A DNA stretch of 64,000 nucleotides from UBA7803 sp041686955 (lineage in GTDB: Bacteria > Pseudomonadota > Gammaproteobacteria > Pseudomonadales > Azotimanducaceae). Below the pieces are notes generated by a model. That model searched no databases and was not told where the DNA came from. It saw only the letters and a list, made by a program, of their open reading frames with translations. Of the stretch, positions 37,126 through 45,349 are shown piece after piece. The translations under genes and the position numbers were made by a program. Position 1 is the stretch's first letter. The number at the start of each line of letters is the position of its first letter. The stretch covers positions 15,122-79,121 of the forward strand of contig JAWLCV010000010.1 in assembly GCA_041686955.1 (NCBI GenBank), written 5' to 3'.

Positions 37126-38070
37126 GTGAAGGCCATCTGGAATTACGACGCCGGGCCGGCGCTTTGCCGCCGGCTGGAAGCGCTGGCGGCGGAGGGTATC
37201 GAGGTGGCCGTCTGCGCGGAATCCGACGACGCCCGGCTGTTCCGCCTGCTCGAGGACGCGGAGGTGCTGTGGCACTGCCTGCGGCCCGTGGATGCCCGGG
37301 TTCTGGAGGCGGCGCCGGCGCTCAGGCTGGTGCAGAAGATCGGCGTCGGGGTCAACACCATCGATCTGGACGTGGCTCGCGCCCGCGGGGTGGCGGTGTG
37401 CAACATGCCCGGCAGCAACAGCAGCGCGGTGGCGGAGCACACCCTGGCGCTCATGCTGGCGACCTTGCGCCGGCTGCCGCAGTTCGACGCCGACGTGCGC
37501 CGGGGACGGGGCTGGTCGTGGGATCCAGAGCGTCAGGACCGGCTGGGCGAGATCCGCGGCCGCACCGTTGGCCTGGTCGGTTTCGGCGCCGTGCCGCGGC
37601 TGCTGGCGCCGACCCTGCACGCCATGGGCGCCCGCGTGCTGTACACGGCGCGCGGCCGCAAGGACGCGGCCCCGGCGGAGTATTGGCCGCTCACGGCGCT
37701 CCTCGCCGAGGCCGACATCCTCTCCCTTCACGTACCCCTGACCACGGAAACGGAACACCTCCTCGACCGGCGCCGCCTGCACCGCGTGAAACCCGGGGCC
37801 GTGCTGATCAACACCGCCCGCGGCGCGCTGGTGGACGAAGAGGCCCTGCTGGAGGCGCTGGAGAGCGGCCGGCTCGCCGGAGCCGGGCTCGACGTATTCG
37901 CCACGGAGCCCCTGCCCGCCCATCACCCGCTGCTGCACCGGGACGACGTGGTCGTCTCGCCCCACGTGGCCTGGCTGACTGCCGAGACCCTCGAGCGAAG
38001 CCTCGCCGTGGCGGCGGAGAACTGCCGCCGCCTGGCGGCCGGTGAGCCGCTGCTGCACCGGGTGGCGTAG
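37126..38070 (+). CDS. D-isomer-specific 2-hydroxyacid dehydrogenase
   Basis: A 314-residue NAD(P)-dependent dehydrogenase. KIGVGVNTIDL and NMPGSNSSAVAEHTLALML are conserved in the N-terminal half. The coenzyme loop reads VGFGAVPRLLA, where the last Gly of the usual GxGxxG is replaced by Pro. INTARGALVDE (catalytic Arg), FATEPLP (Glu) and SPHVAWLT (His) follow. It is probably a glyoxylate/hydroxypyruvate or related 2-oxoacid reductase. GTG 37126 follows the YciI gene by 7 bases. Confidence 0.87.
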   Translation: MKAIWNYDAGPALCRRLEALAAEGIEVAVCAESDDARLFRLLEDAEVLWHCLRPVDARVLEAAPALRLVQKIGVGVNTIDLDVARARGVAVCNMPGSNSSAVAEHTLALMLATLRRLPQFDADVRRGRGWSWDPERQDRLGEIRGRTVGLVGFGAVPRLLAPTLHAMGARVLYTARGRKDAAPAEYWPLTALLAEADILSLHVPLTTETEHLLDRRRLHRVKPGAVLINTARGALVDEEALLEALESGRLAGAGLDVFATEPLPAHHPLLHRDDVVVSPHVAWLTAETLERSLAVAAENCRRLAAGEPLLHRVA

Positions 38071-38123
38071 CGGGTGACGCGGCGCCGAGGCATCATGCAC
38101 GGGCCACGGCCGGGAGCAAGCGC

Positions 38124-38840
38124 ATGAGCAAAGCCATCGTGATGGGCGTGGGCCCAGCCCAGGGGCTCGGGGCACGTCTGTGCCAGCGGTTCGCTGCGGA
38201 GGGCCTGCACGTGATCGCCGCCGGCCGCAGCGGTGAGCGGCTCGAGGACCTGGCCCGGCGTATCCGCGAGGACGGCGGCCAGGCCACCTCGGTGGTGGCG
38301 GACGCCACACGCGAGGAAGACGTGATGCAGCTCTTCGACCTCGCCGGCGGCGACGTGACGCTGGCGATCTACAACGCCGGCAACAACATGCCCGGCCGGA
38401 TCGCGGATCTGGATGCGGCGTACTTCGAGCGCGCCTGGCGGGTGGGGTGCTACGGCGGCTTTCTGTTCGGCCGCGAGGCGGTGCGGCGCATGCTGCCGCG
38501 CGGGGCGGGGACCCTGCTCTTCACCGGCGCCAGCGCATCGCTGCGCGGCCGCGCCGACTTCGGCGCCTTCACCGCGGCCAAGGGCGGGTTGCGCAATCTG
38601 GCTCAGGCCATGGCCAAGGAATACGGCCCGGAAGGCATCCACGTGGGGCACGTGATCATCGACGGCGCCATCGACGGCGACAAGATCAGGGACGCGGCCC
38701 CGGAGTACGTAGAGCGGCTCGGCCCCGAGGGGCTGATCGACCTGGACGGCATCGCCGATGCCTACGTGTATCTCTACCGTCAGCCGCCCCGGGCCTGGTC
38801 CTTCGAGGTGGACGTGAGAACCTCGAAGGAGCGCTGGTAG
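38124..38840 (+). CDS. Short-chain dehydrogenase-like protein lacking the catalytic tyrosine
   Basis: A 238-residue SDR fold. The N-terminal MGVGPAQGLG nucleotide loop and the NAG motif (IYNAGNN) are intact. At the catalytic YxxxK position the sequence is FGAFTAAKGG, so Phe149 replaces the usual Tyr while Lys153 remains; Ser137 lies 12 residues upstream. A group of SDR proteins with similar GIHVGHVIIDGAIDG segments is known to me, function unassigned. Either it reduces by another mechanism or it is a binding protein. Confidence 0.82.
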   Translation: MSKAIVMGVGPAQGLGARLCQRFAAEGLHVIAAGRSGERLEDLARRIREDGGQATSVVADATREEDVMQLFDLAGGDVTLAIYNAGNNMPGRIADLDAAYFERAWRVGCYGGFLFGREAVRRMLPRGAGTLLFTGASASLRGRADFGAFTAAKGGLRNLAQAMAKEYGPEGIHVGHVIIDGAIDGDKIRDAAPEYVERLGPEGLIDLDGIADAYVYLYRQPPRAWSFEVDVRTSKERW

Positions 38841-38880
38841 CCGCGGCACGCGAAGGTCTCGCGCGCCGCGTTTCGGCGGA

Positions 38881-39288
38881 TCAGTCGACCCGGGCCTCGG
38901 CGTAGCCGGACACCACCACCACGCCGTCCTGATTGGTGGTTTCCACCTTCAGCTTGACGATGCCGTCCGCCACTTCCTCCACCGTGGCGGTGGAATTGAG
39001 GGTGTCCCCGGGCCACACCTGATTGGTGAAGCGCACGCCGAACTTGGTGAGCCGGCCGTCGCCCACGTAGTTGGTGAGCATGCGCCCGGTCATGCCCATG
39101 GTGAGCATGCCGTGCGCGAAGACGCTGGGGTAACCGGCCACCTTGGTGGTGAAGATCTCGTCCGTGTGCAGCGGGTTGTAGTCACCAGAGGCGCCGGCGT
39201 ACTGGACGATCTGGGTGCGCTTCAGATCCTCCACCAGGCACTCGCTGTAGGTATCCCCAACCGAGAGATCGCTTGCCTTCAATGCCAT
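38881..39288 (-). CDS. MaoC-like dehydratase
   Basis: A 135-residue hot-dog-fold protein. YAGASGDYNPLHTDE carries the active-site Asp and His of the R-specific enoyl-CoA hydratase family, and FAHGMLTMGMTG is the substrate-tunnel segment. It would hydrate or dehydrate 3-hydroxyacyl-CoA. It follows the N-terminal-type MaoC protein gene by 13 bases, and in many genomes the two halves act as a heteromer. The longer frame with its start at 39336 extends into that gene and is rejected. Confidence 0.86.
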   Translation of the reverse strand: MALKASDLSVGDTYSECLVEDLKRTQIVQYAGASGDYNPLHTDEIFTTKVAGYPSVFAHGMLTMGMTGRMLTNYVGDGRLTKFGVRFTNQVWPGDTLNSTATVEEVADGIVKLKVETTNQDGVVVVSGYAEARVD

Positions 39289-39301
39289 GTCCGTTCCTCC
39301 C

Positions 39302-39802
39302 CTACTTCGAATCCACCGGGCGTTCGGTGCGGACACCGACGCTGCGGGCGGTGATTACCAGCTCGCCGTTCTGATCCCGGTACTCGGTGATGGACTCCGA
39401 GAACACCAGCTTGCCGGCGCGCTTGCTCTCCTTTTCCCAGGTGTTGCCGGGCTTGGTGGTGGCGGACAGCACGTCGCCGGGCTTGATGTGCCGGTGATAC
39501 TCGAAGTGCTGCTCCGCGTGCAGGCCGCCACCGCCACCGCCGCCGCCACCGCCGCCGGCCTCCCGCTTGATCCCGGTGGGCTCCTTGCCGGAGCCGAACC
39601 AGGGCTCGCCGATCTTCGGGCGCAGGAAGTAGTCGGGGTCGAACTGAGCGCTGGCCTGAGCGAACGTCGGCGGCGCGATGATGCTGCCGGGCTCGGTGGT
39701 CTTGGCGTGCTCCTCGTCGTAGTAGATGGGATTGGCGTCGCCGATGGAGCGCGCGAACATCATGATGTGGCTCGCTTCCACGGGAAACTTCTCTACGGCC
39801 AT
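39302..39802 (-). CDS. MaoC N-terminal-type (FAS1-like) dehydratase subunit with polyglycine insert
   Basis: A 166-residue hot-dog protein. ARSIGDANPIYYDEEHA and APPTFAQASAQFDP are typical of the MaoC N-terminal/FAS1-like dehydratase domain. Between residues 82 and 93 lies an uninterrupted run of eleven glycines, then the domain resumes with LHAEQHFEYHR. It is probably the partner of the 135-residue MaoC protein in a heterodimeric hydratase. Confidence 0.85.
   Translation of the reverse strand: MAVEKFPVEASHIMMFARSIGDANPIYYDEEHAKTTEPGSIIAPPTFAQASAQFDPDYFLRPKIGEPWFGSGKEPTGIKREAGGGGGGGGGGGLHAEQHFEYHRHIKPGDVLSATTKPGNTWEKESKRAGKLVFSESITEYRDQNGELVITARSVGVRTERPVDSK
39524..39556. repeat. Polyglycine-coding triplet repeat
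   Basis: Eleven consecutive Gly codons (GGC/GGT on the minus strand) in the MaoC-type gene. Only GGC and GGT occur, consistent with triplet slippage. Confidence 0.9.
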
Positions 39803-39883
39803 GGGTGATTCCCCCTCTGTGTCAATTCAGCTTCCGGAATTTCGGACCCGGGAGTATCCCCGAAGGCACCGCCGGGGATCAAT

Positions 39884-40663
39884 TCACCGCCCCTTGAACC
39901 GGGGCTCCCGCTTCTCCAGGAACGCGGAGATCCCCTCCGCCTTGTCCTCGGTCTGCACCAGCGCCCCCTGTGCGTACTTCTCCAGCATCAGCGCGCCGGC
40001 GAGGCTCGCCTCCATGCCGAAGTGCACCATGGCCTTCATGGTGCGGGGCACGAATGGGGCGAAGCGCGCCAGCTGCTCGGCCATCTCGCGAGCATGGTCG
40101 ATGAGCGTTTCCTGGGGCACGACCCGGGTCACCAGGCCGATGGCCAGGGCGCGCTCGGCGTCGATGGGCTCCCCCATGAGCAGCATTTCCATGCCCCAGC
40201 CGCGGCCGACGATGCGCGGCAGCCGCGCGGTGGCGCCGCCGCCCGGGATGATGCCGAGCTTGCCCTCGGGCGTGGCGAAGCGCGCGTTGGGGCTGGCGAT
40301 GCGCAGATCGCAGCCCAGCGCCACCTCCAGCCCGCCGCCCATGCAGATGCCGTTGATGGCGGCGATGGTGGGCTTGGGTGTGCGCTCGAGCTGATCCGCG
40401 AGGCCCTGGACGATGGGCTCGAGAGCCTTGCGCAGATCCCGGTGCACCACCTCGGACAGATCCGACCCGGAGGCGAAGGCCCGCTCCCCGGCGCCGGTGA
40501 TGGTGATCACCCGCACGTCGTCGTCGGCGGCAGCCTGCGCCGCCGCATCCTGCAGATCGTCCAGGGTCGCGAGCGATATGGCGTTGTGCCTTTCGGGCCG
40601 ATTGATGGTGATCAGGGCCATGGGCCCCTGGACGTCGTACAGGATGTTCTCGTATCCGCTCAC
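39884..40663 (-). CDS. Enoyl-CoA hydratase
   Basis: A 259-residue crotonase with NRPERHNAIS, GAGERAFASGSDLSE (first oxyanion hole), AAINGICMGGGLEVALGCDL and FATPEGKLGIIPGGGATARLPR (cited in part). Glu in GGLEVALG and Glu in TPEGKLG stand near the two catalytic positions of active hydratases. GTG 40663 overlaps the upstream TGA by 3 bases. Upstream in the same direction are envelope proteins, so the coupling may not be functional. Confidence 0.88.
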   Translation of the reverse strand: MSGYENILYDVQGPMALITINRPERHNAISLATLDDLQDAAAQAAADDDVRVITITGAGERAFASGSDLSEVVHRDLRKALEPIVQGLADQLERTPKPTIAAINGICMGGGLEVALGCDLRIASPNARFATPEGKLGIIPGGGATARLPRIVGRGWGMEMLLMGEPIDAERALAIGLVTRVVPQETLIDHAREMAEQLARFAPFVPRTMKAMVHFGMEASLAGALMLEKYAQGALVQTEDKAEGISAFLEKREPRFKGR

Positions 40664-41418
40664 TGCTCGCCTCTCAGTTCGTCCGTCAGGGATCGCAGCC
40701 CGCCGCCGAGCCGCTCCTCCACCTCTTCGCGCACCCGCCCTTCCGCCTGTTCCCGGGCGCCCTCGAGATCCACGCCGCGGGCGACCATCTCCCGGCTCAC
40801 GGCGCGATAGATGGGTGCGAGAACCTGGGCGAGCACCTCACCGACGGTTGCTCCGTTGGACTCACGGCCGATGTCTGTGAGGTGAACGTCCGGGATGTCG
40901 ATGGCGGCGTCGCCGAGCAGGTCGGATTCCGCGGAGGCGCGGGCCCCGGTGAAGTCGAAGCGGTCGATGATGAGCTTCACCTCCGACTCGACCCCGGTCT
41001 CCTCGGCCCGCTGGTTGGCGCCGATCTGCGCGTTCAGGTGGTCCATGATCTCCTGGAGGTTCAGCGTCCGGCCGCGCATCAGCGCCGCCACCTGGGCGCC
41101 GTCCACCGACACCGCCTCGAGCACCACCAGATCGCTGGAGATCTGGCCGGTGTCGAGCACCACGTCGACGCGGTCGAGGCGGAACGCAGGCGGGCCCTCG
41201 AAGCCCTGGGGATTGCCCACCACCAGACCATTGATGCTGGCCGAGCCCTCGGCGAAGGACACGTCCACCCCGGACACCGCCACCGGCGCGCCCAGGTACT
41301 CGGTACCGTAGCGCTCGATGGCACGCTCCAGCAGCGCGCCCGAGTTCATGGCCACGTACACGCCGACGGCGATGAGCAACACCGCCACGCCGGCGATGAT
41401 CCACCCCAGCACTTTCAT
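40660..41418 (-). CDS. AsmA-like single-pass envelope protein
   Basis: A 252-residue protein. An N-terminal membrane helix (about residues 4-24) is followed by a beta-rich segment resembling the AsmA/TamB N-terminus: RYGTEYLGAPVAVSGVDVSF, SINGLVVGNPQGFEGPPAFR and LDRVDVVLD. A charged helical C-terminus contains EGAREQAEGRVREEVEERLG. Such proteins are involved in outer-membrane lipid or protein handling. ATG 41418 has GGAGG upstream. It lies 25 bases after the DUF2959 gene in the same operon. Confidence 0.68.
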   Translation of the reverse strand: MKVLGWIIAGVAVLLIAVGVYVAMNSGALLERAIERYGTEYLGAPVAVSGVDVSFAEGSASINGLVVGNPQGFEGPPAFRLDRVDVVLDTGQISSDLVVLEAVSVDGAQVAALMRGRTLNLQEIMDHLNAQIGANQRAEETGVESEVKLIIDRFDFTGARASAESDLLGDAAIDIPDVHLTDIGRESNGATVGEVLAQVLAPIYRAVSREMVARGVDLEGAREQAEGRVREEVEERLGGGLRSLTDELRGEQ

Positions 41419-41443
41419 GTTCCGTCCTCCGCCCGAGCGGGCC

Positions 41444-42121
41444 TCACTCCATGTTCTCGATGAAGGCGCGAGCCTGGCTGATGGAGGCCTCCATGTCACG
41501 GATCAGCGCCGACACGTCCGATTGCACGCCCGCCACCTCGCCCCGGAGCGAAGCGATGGCCTGGGCATTCAGGTTGTGCTTCAGGTAGAGCACGTAGTCA
41601 CGAAAGGTGTCGAGCACCGGCCCCATGCGATCCTCGGCCCGCTGCATGGCGGTCATGAGCGACTCGTACTGGGACTCCGAATCCCGGAGCTGACGCTCGC
41701 TGGAGCGCCGCAGCTCCCGGTTGCCGATGAGCTCGATCTCGTCGCGCCACTCCTCGAACAGCGCATCCGACACCGACTCCACCGCATCGATGCGGCTGCG
41801 CACCCGCTCCGCCTTCGCCTCGGCGTCCTCGAAAGCGTCGTTCAGGGCGTCGTAGGTGCTCTCTAGCTCCGAAGGGGGCACGGTGACGACGCTGGAAAAC
41901 TGCTCGAACGCGTTCTCGAACTCTTCCTTGGCTTCCTGCTGGCTTTCCGCGGCGGCGGACACGCGGTCCACCAGGATCTCGCGCTTGTGAACACCGATCT
42001 TCTCCATGGCGCCGTAATAGGCGCTCTCGCAGCCGCCGGCGACGACGACGAGCAGCGCCAGGATCACGGCCCCGGGGCTCGCGGGCCGGCTCTTTGCGGG
42101 GACGAACCTCGAACTGGGCAT
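41444..42121 (-). CDS. DUF2959 lipoprotein
   Basis: A 225-residue lipoprotein. The signal peptide ends VVVAGGC, followed by SAYYGAMEKIGVHKREILVDRV, the conserved opening of DUF2959. The rest is a long helical region with heptads (KEEFENAFEQF, RSRIDAVESV, RRSSERQLRDSESQYESL), probably a coiled coil. Function unknown. ATG 42121 has GAGGAG about 10 bases upstream; GTG 42130 would be too close to it. Confidence 0.82.
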   Translation of the reverse strand: MPSSRFVPAKSRPASPGAVILALLVVVAGGCESAYYGAMEKIGVHKREILVDRVSAAAESQQEAKEEFENAFEQFSSVVTVPPSELESTYDALNDAFEDAEAKAERVRSRIDAVESVSDALFEEWRDEIELIGNRELRRSSERQLRDSESQYESLMTAMQRAEDRMGPVLDTFRDYVLYLKHNLNAQAIASLRGEVAGVQSDVSALIRDMEASISQARAFIENME

Positions 42122-42272
42122 GGCGCGCACTCCTCGTGGTGTCCATGGGATCGTCGGTTGGGAACGATGGGGAGCCTAGGCCAAGGGCCGAGGGATGTAC
42201 AGCGAGCCCCCGCCGCTTAGAATGGAATCACGCAAGTCAATTAACCACGCCGGCGGGGGGGGAGCACTCATC

Positions 42273-43175
42273 ATGGAAAACCTGCTGAGCACGGACGAGA
42301 TGTCCCGCTGGGCCGACCTGGCGATCGAGCTGGCGGTGCTCTACGTTCCCAAGATCCTCCTGGCGCTCGTTGTGCTGCTGGTCGGCTTGTGGGTCATCAA
42401 CCGCGTGCTGAAGATGACGGCCCGGGGGCTGGCCCGCAGCCGCACCGAGCCGACCCTGGCGCGGTTTCTGGAGAGCCTGGTCGGCGTGGGACTGAAGACG
42501 CTCCTGATCATCAGCGTCATCTCCATGATCGGCGTCGAGACCACGTCGTTCATCGCCCTGCTCGGTGCCGCCGGACTCGCCGTGGGCCTGGCCCTGCAGG
42601 GGAGTCTCGCCAACTTCGCCGGCGGCGTCCTGGTGCTCATGTTCCGCCCCTACAAGGTTGGGGACTACATCCAGGCTCAGGGCGTGAGCGGCACGGTCAC
42701 CGACATCCAGATCTTCAACACCATTCTCAACACCCCCGACAACGTCCGCATCGTCGTACCAAACGGCGCCATCTCCAACGGCATCGTCACCAACTACTCG
42801 GCGGAGCCCACCCGGCGGGTGGACTTCGTGTTCGGCATCGGCTACGGCGACGACATCGGCCGCGCCCGGCAGGTGATCGCCGAGCTGATCGCGGCGGATG
42901 AGCGGGCCATGGACGATCCCGCGCCGCAGATCGTGGTGGGCAATCTGGGAGAAAGCTCCGTGGACATCATCGTCCGGGTGTGGACCAACGCCGCCGACTA
43001 CTGGGGCCTGAAGTTCGACCTGACGGAGCGGGTGAAGGAAGGCTTCGACGCCGCCGCCATCAGCATCCCCTTTCCGCAACGGGACGTTCACGTGCACCTC
43101 ACGCCGGAGCCGGGCGAGCAGGCAAAAAAAACCGCCGGCCTGGAGAGGGAACCGGCGGTGGAGTCGACCTTATGA
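42273..43175 (+). CDS. Small-conductance mechanosensitive channel (MscS family)
   Basis: A 300-residue MscS-type channel. Three membrane helices lie at about residues 20-45, 65-90 and 93-120. The pore helix reads ALLGAAGLAVGLALQGSLANFAGG (cited in part), with the typical GLALQG. VGDYIQAQGVSGTVTDI and IVVPNGAISNGIVTNYS form the cytoplasmic beta domain. It protects against osmotic downshock. The 3' end contains an inverted repeat that works as a terminator for the opposite strand. Confidence 0.9.
   Translation: MENLLSTDEMSRWADLAIELAVLYVPKILLALVVLLVGLWVINRVLKMTARGLARSRTEPTLARFLESLVGVGLKTLLIISVISMIGVETTSFIALLGAAGLAVGLALQGSLANFAGGVLVLMFRPYKVGDYIQAQGVSGTVTDIQIFNTILNTPDNVRIVVPNGAISNGIVTNYSAEPTRRVDFVFGIGYGDDIGRARQVIAELIAADERAMDDPAPQIVVGNLGESSVDIIVRVWTNAADYWGLKFDLTERVKEGFDAAAISIPFPQRDVHVHLTPEPGEQAKKTAGLEREPAVESTL
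43124..43159 (-). terminator. Intrinsic terminator for leftward EnvZ/OmpR transcript, inside mscS gene end
   Basis: ACCGCCGG (43131-43138) and CCGGCGGT (43152-43159) form an 8-bp GC stem with a 13-base loop. On the left the plus strand shows eight A residues (43124-43131), which is a U-tract at the 3' side on the minus strand. It lies about 180 bases after the histidine kinase stop, on its strand. Both stem arms are inside the mscS coding sequence. Confidence 0.75.
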
Positions 43176-43202
43176 AGGTCTCAAGGGGATAGAGATAGCC
43201 TC

Positions 43203-43334
43203 ATGAGAAAGCAGCGTATTGCTACTCGCTACGGTGACTACTATGCCGGAGAGCTGTTTCGGGAGAATTTCCCGGACGGCGCGTTTTGTGACATTTTGTT
43301 TCCAATCCTCCGCCGTGCGTGGGACCGGTTGTGA
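43203..43334 (+). CDS. Possible 43-residue small ORF
   Basis: ATG at 43203 to TGA at 43332-43334 would encode a basic 43-residue peptide (MRKQRIATRYGDYYAGELF..., ending RRAWDRL). Base use is less GC-rich than in neighbours (AGA, ATT, ACT, TTT, TTG codons). No strong ribosome site is seen; AAGGGG lies about 14 bases upstream. It fills the space between mscS and the histidine kinase, ending 4 bases before that gene's stop. It may be real or may be merely open. Confidence 0.3.
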   Translation: MRKQRIATRYGDYYAGELFRENFPDGAFCDILFPILRRAWDRL

Positions 43335-43338
43335 CCGA

Positions 43339-44631
43339 TCACAGGGTCACCACCACGTCCGTGCCGCCTTCCGGGCCATCCTGGATGCGTACCCGCCAGC
43401 CCTGAGCCTGGCAGAGCTGCTGCACGATGGCGAGGCCCAGGCCGCTGCCGCCGGTCTTGACGTTGCGTGAGCTGTCGAGGCGGAAGAACGGCTGAAACAC
43501 CGCGTCTCTGGAAGCTTCCGGAATCCCCGGCCCGGAGTCGACCACGTGGATCTCCCGTTCCCGCAAGAGGACGCGCACGTTGTCCCCGTGCTGCAGGCCG
43601 TTGTTCACGAGGTTGACGAGGACGCGCTGCAGCGCGCCCGGCGCCACGGATACGCGCTCCTCGACGGGTTCCTCCACGGTGAGCGGGACCGGCGGATCGA
43701 AGCTCGCCAGCACGTCCTCGACGAACGGCACCAGCTCCACCTCCTGGGGCGCCTCACCCGTGCCGCGGGCGAAGCGCAGGGCATCACCGATGAGCGCGTC
43801 CATGGCCTCGAGGTTGCGCTCGAAGCGCTCCACCAGCTTGGGGTCCACGTCGTCCGGCAGCAGCTCCAGGGCGAGGCGCATCCGGGTGAGCGGCGTGCGC
43901 AGGTCGTGGGAGATGCCGGCCAGCAGGGTGGTCCGGTTGGACAACAGGGTGGAGATTTCCCGGGCCATGGTATTGAAGTTCCGGGCCAGCGACGCCAGCT
44001 CGGCGGGGCCCTGCTCCGGCAACGGCTCGAAGTTCTCGCCGCCCCGGAAGGTTTCGGCCCGCCCGGCCACCAGCATCAGCGGTCGGGCGATGCGCTGGAC
44101 GATGAACAGGGAGGTCAGGAACACCACGAGCGCGCCCAGCACCACGATCATGATGCCCACGTACAGCGGCTGGATGTCGCGGCGCGCCGGCGAGAAGCCG
44201 ATCTGCAGATCGTAACCGCCCATGGGCACGTCCACCCAGACCAGCTCGTTGCCCTGCTTGAGCGACACGTCGATGCCGAGCCGCTCGCTCAGCTTCTCCT
44301 GCAGCAGAGACAGATAGGGGCGTCCCATGTCCGCCGGAGCCAGGGCCTGCTGCTCCCCCGAGATGATCAGATCGTGACTCTGGGCCAGCTCCAGCTCGAA
44401 GTAGGGCCGCGCCTCCGGCGGCAGCTCCACCCAGGTCTGAGCGGACAGCACCAGCAACGCCGCCTCGTCGTCCGCCGAGCGCGCGGCGATGGGCTTGATG
44501 ACGAACTGGTTCAACGCCAGCACCGCGATCACCACGATGAGCAGGGCGCTGACGGCCAGGGTGAGGTTGGTTCTGACGAGCAGCGAAAGGGAACCGCCGC
44601 GGCCGCGGCGGGATCCTTCCGGATCAGCCAT
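43339..44631 (-). CDS. envZ: Sensor histidine kinase, EnvZ type
   Basis: A 430-residue inner-membrane kinase. Membrane helices lie at about 20-42 and 158-180, enclosing a periplasmic domain. A HAMP segment follows (QRIARPLMLVAGRAETF). The phospho-acceptor His242 is in AGISHDLRTPLTRMRLALELL (cited in part). N- and G-box motifs are VNLVNNGLQHG, VVDSGPGIP and GGSGLGLAIVQQ. It shares the TPLTRxRLA pattern of EnvZ. Its ATG overlaps the response regulator 3' end by 8 bases. Confidence 0.9.
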   Translation of the reverse strand: MADPEGSRRGRGGSLSLLVRTNLTLAVSALLIVVIAVLALNQFVIKPIAARSADDEAALLVLSAQTWVELPPEARPYFELELAQSHDLIISGEQQALAPADMGRPYLSLLQEKLSERLGIDVSLKQGNELVWVDVPMGGYDLQIGFSPARRDIQPLYVGIMIVVLGALVVFLTSLFIVQRIARPLMLVAGRAETFRGGENFEPLPEQGPAELASLARNFNTMAREISTLLSNRTTLLAGISHDLRTPLTRMRLALELLPDDVDPKLVERFERNLEAMDALIGDALRFARGTGEAPQEVELVPFVEDVLASFDPPVPLTVEEPVEERVSVAPGALQRVLVNLVNNGLQHGDNVRVLLREREIHVVDSGPGIPEASRDAVFQPFFRLDSSRNVKTGGSGLGLAIVQQLCQAQGWRVRIQDGPEGGTDVVVTL

Positions 44632-45337
44632 TGCCGTCAGGGCAGAACATGTAGCCCTTGCCCCAGATGGTCTTGATGTAGATCGGGTTGGATGGATCGG
44701 GTTCTATCTTGCTGCGCAGGCGCGTCACCCGCACGTCGATGCTGCGGTCGAAGGGAGACCGCTCCGCGCCGGTCAGGAGATCGAGGATGCGATCCCGGTG
44801 CAGGACCTTGTTGGGGTGCTCCGCGAGAATCGCCAGCAGATCGAACTCGCCGGAGGTGAGGGGCACCTGAGCGCCGTCGCGCAGTAGCTGGTGGGCGCCC
44901 AGATCGAGCACGAACGGGCCGAACCGGAGATTCTCGCTGCCCTCGCCCCGGGCCTCCCGGGGCCGTTGCGCCCGCCGGAGCACGGCCCGCACCCGGGCCA
45001 GCAGCTCGCGCGGATTGAACGGCTTGGCGATGTAGTCGTCGGCCCCCACCTCCAGGCCGACGATCCGATCCACGTCGTCCCCTTGCGCGGAGACGATGAT
45101 GATGGGCACGTCGTCGTCGCGCTTGAGCTGGCGCGCCAGGTTCAGGCCGTGCTCGCCGGGCAGCATCAAATCGAGAATGATCAGGTCCACCGGGTGATCG
45201 GCGAGGTAGGCCATCATGGCCTCGCCGCTCTCCACGCACGCCACGGAGAACCCCTGTTGAGAGAGGTACGCCTCGGTCAGCTCGCGGATCTCGGGGTCGT
45301 CGTCGACGACCAGAAGCTTTGCGGTATCGCCGTCCAC
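44624..45337 (-). CDS. ompR: Response regulator, OmpR type
   Basis: A 237-residue two-domain regulator. The receiver holds VVDDDPEIREL and the phospho-acceptor Asp56 in LIILDLMLPGEHG, with the conserved Lys in IAKPFNPREL. The C-terminal winged helix contains LTSGEFDLLAILAEHPNKVLHRDRI (cited in part), FDRSIDVRVTRLRSKIE and YIKTIWGKGYMF, as in OmpR. The start is GTG 45337, because no in-frame ATG precedes the domain. It is the first gene of the two-component pair. Confidence 0.9.
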   Translation of the reverse strand: MDGDTAKLLVVDDDPEIRELTEAYLSQQGFSVACVESGEAMMAYLADHPVDLIILDLMLPGEHGLNLARQLKRDDDVPIIIVSAQGDDVDRIVGLEVGADDYIAKPFNPRELLARVRAVLRRAQRPREARGEGSENLRFGPFVLDLGAHQLLRDGAQVPLTSGEFDLLAILAEHPNKVLHRDRILDLLTGAERSPFDRSIDVRVTRLRSKIEPDPSNPIYIKTIWGKGYMFCPDGNG

Positions 45338-45349
45338 GGAAGGAGTGTA

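Noticed and set aside
39295..39330. Short tRNA T-loop-like TTCGAATCC
   Set aside because: There is no acceptor stem, anticodon arm or GTTC context; it is the 3' end of the MaoC-type gene.
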